A stretch of 64,000 bases of DNA, from assembly GCF_030709675.1 (NCBI RefSeq), contig NZ_JAUZQD010000012.1:1-64000 (forward strand). The letters are read 5' to 3'. The first letter of the stretch is position 1. Each line of letters begins with the position of its first letter. Of this stretch, positions 44,654-52,997 are shown in pieces. Below the pieces are notes generated by a model. It searched no databases, was not told the origin of the DNA, and saw only the letters and a list, made by a program, of their open reading frames with translations. The translations under genes were made by a program, and so were the position numbers. The stretch comes from Symbioplanes lichenis (GTDB lineage: Bacteria; Actinomycetota; Actinomycetes; Mycobacteriales; Micromonosporaceae).

Positions 44654-45262
44654 GTGGCGACAGCAAAACGTGCACCGGCCGGTGCGGCCGTTCTCCGCGG
44701 GGACATCACCGCGGCCATCCGCAACGCCGTGATGCACGAGCTGGCCGAGGTCGGTTACGGCCGGCTCTCCATCGAGGCGGTGGCGCGCCGGGCCGGGGTA
44801 GGCAAGACCGCTGTCTACCGCCGGTGGAAGAACAAGCTCGAGATGGTGCTCGAGATCGTCTCCGGCGTGGCAGAGCGTAGCGTGCCCATGCCCGACACCG
44901 GTAGCTTTGCGTCGGATCTGCAACTCTTGATGTTCATCGTCAGCAAGGCGCTCCAGCACCGGATCGCCTCGCAGATCATCCCTGACCTCATGGCCGAGGC
45001 CGCCCGCAACCCGAAGATCTCGGAGACGCTGCAGCGGGCCTTGCGCACGCATCAGGTCACTCTCGGTGAAAAAATCGTCGGTCAGGCGATCGAGCGGGGC
45101 GAGCTGCCCGCGGGCACCGACCCCGAGATCGCGGTCGATCTCATGATCGGCCCGCTCTACTGGCGGCTCGCGGTCTCCCGCACCCCGATCGACGACGACT
45201 ACCTCGAGAAGATGGCGGCCTCCGTCACCGCGGCACTGAAAGCCGGTCCTCCGCCAGGGTGA
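44654..45262 (+). CDS. TetR-family transcriptional regulator
   Basis: 202 residues from GTG 44654. The HTH is VGYGRLSIEAVARRAGVGKT followed by AVYRRWKNKLEMV, and the C-terminal part reads PEIAVDLMIGPLYWRLAVSR as in the TetR_C_11/16 type. Divergent from the polysaccharide exporter with a perfect palindrome between them, so the exporter is the most likely target. Its 3' end overlaps the convergent GGDEF-EAL gene by 38 bases. Confidence 0.92.
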   Translation: MATAKRAPAGAAVLRGDITAAIRNAVMHELAEVGYGRLSIEAVARRAGVGKTAVYRRWKNKLEMVLEIVSGVAERSVPMPDTGSFASDLQLLMFIVSKALQHRIASQIIPDLMAEAARNPKISETLQRALRTHQVTLGEKIVGQAIERGELPAGTDPEIAVDLMIGPLYWRLAVSRTPIDDDYLEKMAASVTAALKAGPPPG

Positions 45263-47885
45263 AGCCGCTGATCAGCTCGGGCGCCATCGGCCGGGCGAAG
45301 TGGAAGCCCTGCGCCCGCAGATAGCCCAGGTCGCCCAGCCGCGCGGCCTGCTCCGGCGTCTCGACGCCCTCGGCCACCGCCTCCACGCCCATCGTCCGGG
45401 CCAGCTGCAGGACGGCTCCCGCGATCGCGTCCGGGCCGGCCCCGGGAGCGAACGAGCGGTCCAGCTTGATCTGGTCGACCGGGCAGTTCTTGAGCAGGCT
45501 GAGCGTCGAGGCGCCGGTGCCGAAGTCGTCCAGCGACAGCCGCACGCCCAGCGCCCGCAGCTCGCTCAGCGTCTCGTGGGTCGCCCCGCCGCCCAGCGCG
45601 ATCGACTCGGTGATCTCGATCGTGAGCCGCGACGCCGCCAGCCCGGTCTCGGCCAGCACGGCCGCGACCTCCTCGGCGAAGCCGGCGTTCTGCAGCTGCC
45701 GCGCCGACACGTTGACGCTCATGGTGCCCGGGGCGCGGTCGCCCAGCTCGCGCTCCCACGCCGCCGCCTGCCGGCACGCCTCGCGCAGCACCCAGCGTCC
45801 CAGCGGCACGATCATGCCGGTCAGCTCGGCGCCGGGGATGAACTCGCCCGGCCCGAGCAGGCCACGTTTCGGGTGCACCCAGCGCACCAGCGCCTCCACG
45901 CCGGTCAGCTCGCCGCCGGGCAGGGTCACCACCGGCTGGTAGTGCAGGACGAACTCCTCGCGCTCCAGGGCGGTGGTGAGGGCGGCCGTGATGCGGTGCC
46001 GTTCGGCGCCCCGGGCCTCCGAGCCCGGCCGGTAGCGCTGGTAGCCGCCGTCGCCCCGCTCCTTGGCCTCGTACATGGCGATGTCGGCCTGGCGCAGCAG
46101 GTTGCCCGGGTCGTCGCCGCCGCGGCCCTCGACCACGCCGAAGCTCGCGCGCACGCTCAGCAGGTGCCCGTCGATGTCCACCGGTACGGCCAGCGCGTCC
46201 GCGATCCGCTCCAGCACCCGGTCGACGCTCCCGCCGTCCAGCCCCTCGAAGAGGATCGCGAACTCGTCGCCGCCGAGGCGGGCCACGGTGTCCGACGGCC
46301 GTACGGTCGACAGCATCCGCTCCGCCACCGCGACCAGCAGGCCGTCGCCGGTCGCGTGCCCGAGCGTGTCGTTGACGGTCTTGAAGTCGTCCAGGTCCAC
46401 GAGCACGATGCTGACCGCCTGGCCGGCCCGGGCCCGCCGGACGCACGCCTCGACCCGCTCGCCGAAGAGCGCGCGGTTGGCCAGCCCGGTCAGCACGTCG
46501 TGGGTCGCCTCGTAGCTGAGCCGCTCGTGCGCCTCGACCGTCTCGGTGACGTCCCGGCCGTTGCTGATGATGCCGCCGACGCTCGGCTCGCCCGCGAGGT
46601 TGGCGCTGGTGACCTCGAGGGTTCGCCACGAGCCGTCGGCGTGCGCGAAGCGCGTCCGATATGTCGCGATCGTGCCGGTGGGCGCCGCGGCGAGCGCCGC
46701 CACGGCCTTGGTGAGCGGCTCCCGGTCCTCGGGGTGCACGCGCTCGCGCAGATCGGTGCCGACCACCGTGCCGGGTGCGTAGCCGAGGACGTTCTCGACC
46801 GCGGGACTGATGTAGGAGATGACGCCGCTGCCCAGCTCGGTGATGGTCACGACATCGCTCGAATTCTGCACGAGCAGGCGGAACCGCTGCTCCTTGAGCC
46901 GCAGCTCGAGCATGTTGGTGTCGAGCCGGGCGAGCAGCTGGTTGTTCTCCCGCATCGAGGTCAGCTGGCGCACGATCACCAGGGCGGTGAGCGCGACGGC
47001 GGCCACGGCGACCGGCAGCAGGTCCCGGCTGTCCCGCACGATCAGGACGATGAGCAGCGCGCTTGTGGCGCCGGCGGCCAGGTAGGGCAGCGTGCTGTAG
47101 CGACGGGCGGGAGCAGCCGGCCCCTGCGACCGCGCGGCCAGGGCGACGAAGAACGAGCCGACCGGCAGGATGAGCAGGTTGGCGTCCAGGTACTCGTGCC
47201 GGTCGAACAGCGGCGTGAGCACCGCGCCGGCGATGCCGGTCAGGAAGGCGAGACGCAGCGCGCGCATCGACCGGTCGTCGAGCGTGGCCGCGGCCGTGAT
47301 CGCCGTCTTCGCGATCGCGAGCGCACCGAGCAGACCCGCCGCGACCAGGGCGATGCCGGCCACGGGGGCGACGTGCTGACTGCCGTCGAACATGCTCCGC
47401 GCGGAGAAGTGCCAGTAGAAGATCCCGACGGCGGCGACGACGATGCCGATGTCGAGGCCGGTCGCGATGCGCTGGGCCCGGGAGGTCAGCCCCCACGGCA
47501 GCGCCAGCAGGCTCCAGACCATCAGCACGGTGCCGGCCGTCTGGAGCAGGCCGCCGGACGTGCTCACCTCGGTGACCATGTGGAGGCCGGCGTGCAGCGA
47601 GGTCGCCGTCCGCAGGGCCGCCGCGGCGGCGAGGATGCCGAGCGAGACGCCGAAGCGCCGCCAGAACCGCCGGAGGGCGACCGCCTCGGACGCGGAGCCG
47701 GCCCGCCAGCAGAGGACGGCGGCCACGGCCGCGGACACGGGAGCGATCAGCCACCCGGTCAGCTCGGGACCGACGGGACCGGTGAGGAAGGCGAGAACCA
47801 GCCAGGCGACGGCCGCGGCGGCCAGCGATCCGGAGATCACGAGCAGCCGCCGGTCCCACCCGGCAGCGCGGGGCTCGCGGTCCAT
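45225..47885 (-). CDS. Membrane PAS-GGDEF-EAL protein (c-di-GMP turnover)
   Basis: 886 residues. About eight hydrophobic segments occupy residues 12-300, then a PAS domain (LLVQNSSDVVTITELGSGVI, about 330-450), a GGDEF domain with intact RLGGDEFAIL (about 537) and an EAL domain with intact GVEALVRW (about 665) and later IEITES and DDFGTG motifs. Both catalytic motifs look complete, so it may make and degrade c-di-GMP, with activity set by the PAS and membrane domains. The start ATG at 47885 has AGGAGAGG nearby. It is convergent with TetR. Confidence 0.93.
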   Translation of the reverse strand: MDREPRAAGWDRRLLVISGSLAAAAVAWLVLAFLTGPVGPELTGWLIAPVSAAVAAVLCWRAGSASEAVALRRFWRRFGVSLGILAAAAALRTATSLHAGLHMVTEVSTSGGLLQTAGTVLMVWSLLALPWGLTSRAQRIATGLDIGIVVAAVGIFYWHFSARSMFDGSQHVAPVAGIALVAAGLLGALAIAKTAITAAATLDDRSMRALRLAFLTGIAGAVLTPLFDRHEYLDANLLILPVGSFFVALAARSQGPAAPARRYSTLPYLAAGATSALLIVLIVRDSRDLLPVAVAAVALTALVIVRQLTSMRENNQLLARLDTNMLELRLKEQRFRLLVQNSSDVVTITELGSGVISYISPAVENVLGYAPGTVVGTDLRERVHPEDREPLTKAVAALAAAPTGTIATYRTRFAHADGSWRTLEVTSANLAGEPSVGGIISNGRDVTETVEAHERLSYEATHDVLTGLANRALFGERVEACVRRARAGQAVSIVLVDLDDFKTVNDTLGHATGDGLLVAVAERMLSTVRPSDTVARLGGDEFAILFEGLDGGSVDRVLERIADALAVPVDIDGHLLSVRASFGVVEGRGGDDPGNLLRQADIAMYEAKERGDGGYQRYRPGSEARGAERHRITAALTTALEREEFVLHYQPVVTLPGGELTGVEALVRWVHPKRGLLGPGEFIPGAELTGMIVPLGRWVLREACRQAAAWERELGDRAPGTMSVNVSARQLQNAGFAEEVAAVLAETGLAASRLTIEITESIALGGGATHETLSELRALGVRLSLDDFGTGASTLSLLKNCPVDQIKLDRSFAPGAGPDAIAGAVLQLARTMGVEAVAEGVETPEQAARLGDLGYLRAQGFHFARPMAPELISGFTLAEDRLSVPR

Positions 47886-48086
47886 GGCAGTCCTCTCCTG
47901 GGGGTGGCGTTGCCCGCACGATCGGTACTCCCGCGAGCCGGCTGAGCATTCCGGAGCCCGCCCCCGGGAGCAAGAGGGTGGCCGCGGCGGGTTTTCGCAC
48001 CCGGTTCGAACCGTTGATCAAGCTCATGCCGCCGGGCCGCCCGCCGAAAGGAGGGGTCCCCTGATCCCCCGACCGCTCGGAGCGTC

Positions 48087-48419
48087 ATGTCCAGCACCAC
48101 GATCTTCGGCTCAGCCTCCCTGCTGACCCTCGCCCTCAGCGGCACCGACACGCTCGAGGTGACGCTGACCCACCCTGCCACTCCGCCGGCCGGGTTCGTC
48201 GGCTTCTGGCAGAACGCGGACGGCTCGGTGCGCCTGTGCCTGGCCGAGGACGGCTCGTTCGAGGGCCGGGTCGCCGGGCGCCGCCGGGCCGCGCGGGGCA
48301 CGTACCACCCGGAAGGCGCGGGCGTGCTGCTGCGTGACGAGTCGGGGTTGCGTACCCCCGTCAACCGGGCCGCGGACGGCCTGGAGATGGCCGGTCACCA
48401 GCTCTTCAAGGTGCGCTAA
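48087..48419 (+). CDS. Small Atu4866-like protein
   Basis: 110 residues from ATG 48087, preceded by GGAGCG. The second half, GFWQNADGSVRLCLAEDGSF then RGTYHPEGAGVLLRDESG and MAGHQLFK, resembles the small beta-barrel Atu4866 family (ligand-binding-like, function unknown). No signal peptide. It is followed by a lipoprotein gene 31 bases later. Family link is by pattern only. Confidence 0.65.
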   Translation: MSSTTIFGSASLLTLALSGTDTLEVTLTHPATPPAGFVGFWQNADGSVRLCLAEDGSFEGRVAGRRRAARGTYHPEGAGVLLRDESGLRTPVNRAADGLEMAGHQLFKVR

Positions 48420-48450
48420 GCGTCGGCCGCCGGCCGCCGAAGCGAAGGGC

Positions 48451-49017
48451 ATGCGGTTCCTCGCGCTGCTCCTGCTCGCCGTCCCGGTGACGGTCGGCGG
48501 CTGCAGCGCGCTCGGGCTCGGCTCGGGCTCCGGCCAGGGCGGCTCCGCGGCGAGCGCGACACCCACCCCCGGCACCCCCTGGATCGTGTACGACCAGGGC
48601 AGTCCAACGCCCAGCCCGAAGGTCACCTTCAAGGGGGGCTCACGATCGCCGGTGCTGCCCCCGGTCTCGTTCCTGCCCGTGGACCCCGCGTGCGCCAGGA
48701 GCTGGACGGTCAACCCGGTGCTGATCCCGATGGAGGTCACGCCGGGCCAGGGCAGTCTCAAGGTCACCTGGCCCCGGCAGTTCGGCTCCGACTACCGCAT
48801 CACGGCGGTCAAGCAGCCGCTGGTGTCGGGGAGCCAGCCGCCGTACACGTGGAAGAAGATCGCCGCGGCGACCGGGTGCACGGTCACCACGACGATCAGC
48901 GGGCTGCAGTCCGGGACGCCGTACGTCGTGTGGCTCGACGCTCCCGGCACCGGTTACGAACCTGACGGGACGCGTCACCCGTACAGCGGGAAGTCGGGTG
49001 TCGTCTATCCGCGGTGA
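48451..49017 (+). CDS. Lipoprotein of unknown function with fibronectin-like domain
   Basis: 188 residues from ATG 48451 with GAAGG upstream. The signal ends in lipobox TVGGC. After a Ser/Pro/Thr linker, residues about 85-185 (GQGSLKVTWPRQFGSDYRIT, VTTTISGLQSGTPYVVWLDAP) look like a fibronectin type III fold. It may be cotranscribed with the small gene upstream. No function is evident. Confidence 0.75.
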   Translation: MRFLALLLLAVPVTVGGCSALGLGSGSGQGGSAASATPTPGTPWIVYDQGSPTPSPKVTFKGGSRSPVLPPVSFLPVDPACARSWTVNPVLIPMEVTPGQGSLKVTWPRQFGSDYRITAVKQPLVSGSQPPYTWKKIAAATGCTVTTTISGLQSGTPYVVWLDAPGTGYEPDGTRHPYSGKSGVVYPR

Positions 49018-49084
49018 GCGAAACCGGAGCCGGGCCTGACGTGCGCTTGAGGTTGAGCGAGCAGACTTAAGCAGTCACCGGGGA

Positions 49085-51352
49085 TCAGGGGGCTGTCACG
49101 GTGGCGGCGGCGGAATTCTCGGCGGTGTCGGTGCGGTAGGCGACGACCTGGTAGGTGCCGCTCAGACCGGCCGGGGCGGTGAACTGCTCGGTGGCCGTGC
49201 CGGTCACCAGGCCGAGCCGGTCGAGCAGGTGGGACTCGCCGACGACGGTGTTCTCGACCATGACGAACGCCTGAACCGAGACCGCACCGGCCGGGGCGAC
49301 GGCCGAGTAGTTGCTGGTCATCCAGCCCGCGGCGGCGTCGACCGTCGAGGCGTTGGAGCTGGCCAGGCGGGTGACCTTGCCGCTCGCGTCGGTGAAGGCG
49401 AGACCGGCGCGGACCCGGCGCGCGGTCGTCCCGGCCTGGAAGCTGGCGACCGAGGTGTAGGTCTGACCCACGACCGGAGAGACCTTCTTGCTGTACGTGC
49501 TGATCTGACCGGCCGTCGCGGAGGTCAACTGCAGCGAGGCGCCGCTGTTGGCCCCGCCCGAGGTGCTGCGCGAGATCTTGGTGCCCGAGCCGCCCGCGGT
49601 CCAGCCGGCCAGCCCGGCGGCGGCGTTCTCGAGGCCGGACGCGTCGGTGTCGAGCAGGTTGGCCGGGATCTCGGTGCTGCCGACCGGCAGGGTCGCGACA
49701 GGCAGGCCGTTGTTGTAGATCTTGTAGCCGGCCACGGCGTTCCCCGAGGCGTACGTCTCGTCCCAGGTGATCGTGTCCCCGGCGGCGGTCAGGTTGCCCG
49801 GCGTCTCCGGGGCGTTGGCGGCGGTACGCACGGCCGAGCCGATGACACCGCTCGTCGTGTTGCCGGTCACCGTGGTGTACGTGGGCTTGGCGCTGCCCTT
49901 GCGGACGCCCAGCTGAACGCCGTACCAGGTGGTGGGGCTGGCCTGGTCGTCGATGATCGTGTTGCCGGAGATCACGTCCTTGGCCCCGACCGAGATGCCG
50001 ATGCCGGACGTGTCGAAGTAGCCCGCGCCGGTGCTGTACGCCGTCGAGCCACCGAAGCCGGCGTCGACGATGCGGTTGCCGGTGATCGTGTCCGCGGCGT
50101 TCTTGGTGCCGGACATGCCGTAGACAATGATGCCGGTCTCGCCGGAGCGCTCGATCACGTTGTCCCGGACGACATTGTTGCCGCCGGCCCGCACGACGTG
50201 GTCGCTGTCCGCGCTGCTGAAGTCGTCCCAGCCGCCGAGCGTGCCCGTGGTGCCGTCCGCGTCGGTGTAGTCGTCGTACGCCACCGCGACGCCGACCGTG
50301 TGCGAGTCGCGGATCGTGTTGCCCGTGACGACCATGTCGCGCGGGTTCGTGACGTCCTTGTTGTTGCCGGTGTGCGCGTAGCCGGAGTTGCTCTTGAGGA
50401 CGATGTGAGAGCCCTCGAGCGTGTTCCCGCTGACGGTGCCGCCGACGACGCCCTCGAAGTACATGTTGCCGTACTCGTCGACGCCCCGGGCCTGGGCGAC
50501 CGCGGGAGTCGTGTGGACGACGTTGTTGCGGACGACCGTACGGATGGCGTTGGTGAAGTCGAAGCTGTTGCCGTTGATCGTCGCGTCGAACTGGTTGTCC
50601 TCGATCACGGTGCCGTCGTTGCGGCCGCCACCACCGATGTTGTCCTCGTCGCCCGACTCGGCGCCGCCCCGGTTGTCCCAGCGGTTGTCGACGATCCGCG
50701 CGCCGGTCGCGTAGTTGATCCACAGCTTGAAGTACTCGAGGTTGGTGAAGCGCACCTGGCGTACGGTCCACCGGTCCCCGACCGAGATGCCGCCGGCGGT
50801 GTTCGTGCTGGCCCCGAGCGTGGTCCGGAAGTCGCACAGCTCGCCCGGCCGGCCCGGCATGGTCGCGTCGTCGAACGCGCCTGCGCCGGTGCGGCAGTTG
50901 CCGTTGACCGTCAGGTCGGAGACCAGGTTGCTGCTGCCGGCGACCTTGTCGTCGGTGGGCCGGACGATGAAGCTGTAGCTCCAGTTCTTCCAGTTCGACG
51001 TCGGGTCGGCGAGCAGGACCGTCTTGTCGATCCCGGCGCCACGCAGGCTGACGTTCGGGGGCAGGCGCAGACCCTTGGAGAGCCGGTACGTACCCTCCTG
51101 CAGCGCGACCGTGGCTGGCGTCTTCGTGGCGGCCTTCGTGATCAGCGCCGTGAGCACGGAGTAATCGTCGGCGGTCCCGCCCTTCGGCGCCGGAGCGGCG
51201 AAGCAGGTGGCGTCGCTCGCACAGTCGGCGGCAGTGAGCGGCGCGGGGCTGATGGTCGAGGTCAGCTCGTACGTCGGGACTGCGGCGGCATGCGCCGGGG
51301 CCGCGAGGAAGCTCGTCGCGGCCACGACCACGGCGGGGAGGATCAAACGCAT
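49085..51352 (-). CDS. Secreted right-handed parallel beta-helix protein
   Basis: 755 residues with a Sec signal (LILPAVVVAATSFLAAPAHA). Residues about 75-480 carry repeated N-x-(I/V)-x and VVRNNVV / VTGNTI motifs of pectate-lyase-like beta helices (PbH1 repeats), opening with a pectin-lyase-like GTYRLSKGLRLPPNVSLRGA. Residues about 480-755 are beta-sandwich domains, one resembling a carbohydrate-binding module. It could be a polysaccharide lyase or glycosidase, but no catalytic set was recognised, so it may only bind glycan. It stands alone on the minus strand. Confidence 0.82.
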   Translation of the reverse strand: MRLILPAVVVAATSFLAAPAHAAAVPTYELTSTISPAPLTAADCASDATCFAAPAPKGGTADDYSVLTALITKAATKTPATVALQEGTYRLSKGLRLPPNVSLRGAGIDKTVLLADPTSNWKNWSYSFIVRPTDDKVAGSSNLVSDLTVNGNCRTGAGAFDDATMPGRPGELCDFRTTLGASTNTAGGISVGDRWTVRQVRFTNLEYFKLWINYATGARIVDNRWDNRGGAESGDEDNIGGGGRNDGTVIEDNQFDATINGNSFDFTNAIRTVVRNNVVHTTPAVAQARGVDEYGNMYFEGVVGGTVSGNTLEGSHIVLKSNSGYAHTGNNKDVTNPRDMVVTGNTIRDSHTVGVAVAYDDYTDADGTTGTLGGWDDFSSADSDHVVRAGGNNVVRDNVIERSGETGIIVYGMSGTKNAADTITGNRIVDAGFGGSTAYSTGAGYFDTSGIGISVGAKDVISGNTIIDDQASPTTWYGVQLGVRKGSAKPTYTTVTGNTTSGVIGSAVRTAANAPETPGNLTAAGDTITWDETYASGNAVAGYKIYNNGLPVATLPVGSTEIPANLLDTDASGLENAAAGLAGWTAGGSGTKISRSTSGGANSGASLQLTSATAGQISTYSKKVSPVVGQTYTSVASFQAGTTARRVRAGLAFTDASGKVTRLASSNASTVDAAAGWMTSNYSAVAPAGAVSVQAFVMVENTVVGESHLLDRLGLVTGTATEQFTAPAGLSGTYQVVAYRTDTAENSAAATVTAP

Positions 51353-51370
51353 TCTTACTCCGGCTACTTT

Positions 51371-51393
51371 CGGTTGCTGGGGGGTTGCAACCG
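51371..51393. promoter_or_regulatory. Inverted repeat upstream of the beta-helix gene
   Basis: CGGTTGC and GCAACCG, 9 bases apart, 19 bases before the start of the beta-helix gene in an AT-richer stretch. It may be an operator or a hairpin in the 5' leader. Confidence 0.35.
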
Positions 51394-51530
51394 TAAAAGT
51401 TCTTCAGTTTCGCCCGCCTCCTCCGAACGGACCATGTCGGACTTGTCCGACTAGCGGTCAGCGCTCAATACGCTCCGTAACGTGACCGAGGTCACCAGGT
51501 CGGGTGTGACATTTGTGCTACGTTGCTGGG

Positions 51531-51890
51531 GTGGGTGCCTTCTGGGACGACCTCGGCGAGGATCTGGCCGACCCCTTCCTGCGCCGGACCTACGCCGTGG
51601 AGTCCGTGCGCCAGGCCACGGTGAGCCGGATCGTCGCCCAGCTCGAGGAGGCCCGCCGCGCCGCCGGCCTGTCCAAGGCGGCCCTCGCCCGCGCCGTCGA
51701 CACCAACCCCGACGCCCTGCGCCGCCTCCTGACCGCCGGCAATGTCAACCCGACGCTGAGCACCGTGGCCGAGATCGCCGCCGTGCTGGGCCTGCAGCTC
51801 ACCCTGACCCCGCTGGCCGAGGAGGATCGCGCCCTCCTCACACCACCGATCGAGGATTCCGGCTCAGATACTCGGCGCCGAGAGCTCTGA
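51531..51890 (+). CDS. HigA/XRE-like antitoxin
   Basis: 119 residues from GTG 51531. It contains an HTH of the XRE type, LEEARRAAGLSKAALARAVDT and NPTLSTVAEIAAVLGLQLTL, as in HigA-like antitoxins. TACGTT near 51519 may be a -10 for a leaderless start. Its 3' end overlaps by 53 bases the convergent HigB-like gene, an unusual tail-to-tail arrangement. Note that the C-terminal 17 codons are shared with the antisense strand of the toxin gene. Confidence 0.82.
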   Translation: MGAFWDDLGEDLADPFLRRTYAVESVRQATVSRIVAQLEEARRAAGLSKAALARAVDTNPDALRRLLTAGNVNPTLSTVAEIAAVLGLQLTLTPLAEEDRALLTPPIEDSGSDTRRREL

Positions 51891-52299
51891 CCCACCGATA
51901 GTCGGCAGGCGCGAACCCGGTCCCCGGCGGCTTCCGCAGCCCGGCCACCACCACGAGCCACGGCCGCTCCGCCCCGATCGCCGCGGTGTCGATGAGACAG
52001 AAGAGCCTGTACTGCATCCGGTGCCGCCCGCTGCGCCGAGCCTCGTACCACCCGGTCATCTCCCCGTGCATCGCCTCCCACAACCCACCCCCGGCAAACC
52101 GATGCGGCGGCGCGTTGGCCACGGCGGCGAGGGTGGCCCGCAACTTCATGCGTACGGAGGGGTCGCACACCCGCAGGAACTCCCGCCCGGGCGCCATCTC
52201 GAACGGATCGTCCTCGGGGTGGCGCCGGAAGAACTTGATCTCGTGCGCGTCGTCCCGGGAGGGGCCCGTCCGGACGATCGGTGGTCGGCGAGTAGTCAC
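51838..52299 (-). CDS. RelE/HigB-like toxin (Gp49 family)
   Basis: 153 residues from GTG 52299. FGGG-type core: PPHRFAGGGLWEAMHGEMTG then WYEARRSGRHRMQYRLFCLID, followed by LVVVAGLRKPP and the end DYRWVRALGAEYL, typical of the HigB/Gp49 RNase toxins that cut mRNA on the ribosome. A TATAAG box 8 bases upstream of the GTG suggests a leaderless mRNA. The partner antitoxin is on the opposite strand, overlapping at the 3' ends. Confidence 0.82.
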   Translation of the reverse strand: MTTRRPPIVRTGPSRDDAHEIKFFRRHPEDDPFEMAPGREFLRVCDPSVRMKLRATLAAVANAPPHRFAGGGLWEAMHGEMTGWYEARRSGRHRMQYRLFCLIDTAAIGAERPWLVVVAGLRKPPGTGFAPADYRWVRALGAEYLSRNPRSVV

Positions 52300-52381
52300 T
52301 CGTACACTTATACAACGCCAGTTGTCCTGCGACTAGCACAGGTCTACCATCGGCACATGCGATCGACAGGCACAGAGGCGG

Positions 52382-52396
52382 TATACCGCGCGTATA
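52382..52396. promoter_or_regulatory. Palindrome TATAC-CGCGC-GTATA upstream of the MazE-like gene
   Basis: A perfect 5+5 inverted repeat. TATATT at 52394-52399 is a likely -10 box 5 bases before ATG 52405, giving a leaderless transcript; the palindrome overlaps it, as expected for an autoregulating antitoxin. Confidence 0.5.
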
Positions 52397-52404
52397 TTGA
52401 GCCC

Positions 52405-52656
52405 ATGAATGAGCCGGTGAAGTCTGCGGCGGCACCGAAGAGCACGACGATGAAGATCAGCACGGCCCATCGCGACGCCTTGGCGCGCATCGCCTCCACC
52501 CTGGGGGTCGCCACCCTCGACGAGGCGCTCGGCGACGTCATCTTTCTCTACGAGTCCATGCGCGCCGTCGAGCAGTTGTCGGCCCAGGAGATCGCGGAGT
52601 GGCGGCGCGAGGCACACGAGTGGGCCGAGGCGGGCCCCGAGGTGTCCGACCGGTGA
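52405..52656 (+). CDS. MazE-like antitoxin (RHH type)
   Basis: 83 residues from ATG 52405; an ATG at 52357 would put the palindrome and -10 box inside the gene. TTMKISTAHRDALARIASTLG looks like a ribbon-helix-helix DNA-binding end, followed by helical, acidic ASTLGVATLDEALGDVIFLY and an EIAEWRREAHEWAEAG tail that probably wraps the toxin. The stop overlaps the MazF start (GTGA), the usual antitoxin-first order. Confidence 0.8.
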   Translation: MNEPVKSAAAPKSTTMKISTAHRDALARIASTLGVATLDEALGDVIFLYESMRAVEQLSAQEIAEWRREAHEWAEAGPEVSDR

Positions 52657-52997
52657 CCGACGAGACCGTCCGGGTCCACCCGTGGGAGGTGTGGTGGGCC
52701 CAGCTCAGTCCGCAGGTCGGCCGTGAGCAGGCGGGTGAACGACCGGTGATCGTCGTCGGCTCGATGGTGGCCTGCGCACTGCCCAACGAGATGGCCCTGC
52801 TGGTCCCGTGCACGACGACCGGACGCGGCCTGGCGTTCCAGCCGCCGGTGACGCTGGCCGGCCGGCCCGGATACGCCATGTGCGAGCAGATCAAGGCCCT
52901 GTCCGTCCGGCGATTGGTGCGGCGGCACAGGCAAGGGCTCCTCGACACGGAGGAACGGCCCGCCGTGCGACGCGCGCTGCGGCAGATGCTGGTCTGA
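52653..52997 (+). CDS. MazF/PemK-family mRNA endonuclease toxin
   Basis: 114 residues from GTG 52653. HPWEVWWAQLSPQVGREQAG then ERPVIVVGS give the MazF N-terminal barrel with the conserved Arg/Gly loop, and LVPCTTTGRGLAFQPPV and CEQIKALSVRRL follow. Members cut mRNA at specific short sequences. The gene lies 1 base before the stop of a convergent GGDEF gene (52998). Confidence 0.92.
   Translation: MTDETVRVHPWEVWWAQLSPQVGREQAGERPVIVVGSMVACALPNEMALLVPCTTTGRGLAFQPPVTLAGRPGYAMCEQIKALSVRRLVRRHRQGLLDTEERPAVRRALRQMLV

Noticed and set aside
45300-47945. Plus-strand open frame opposite the GGDEF-EAL gene
   Set aside because: The minus strand has intact GGDEF and EAL motifs; the plus frame has none and is an antisense shadow.
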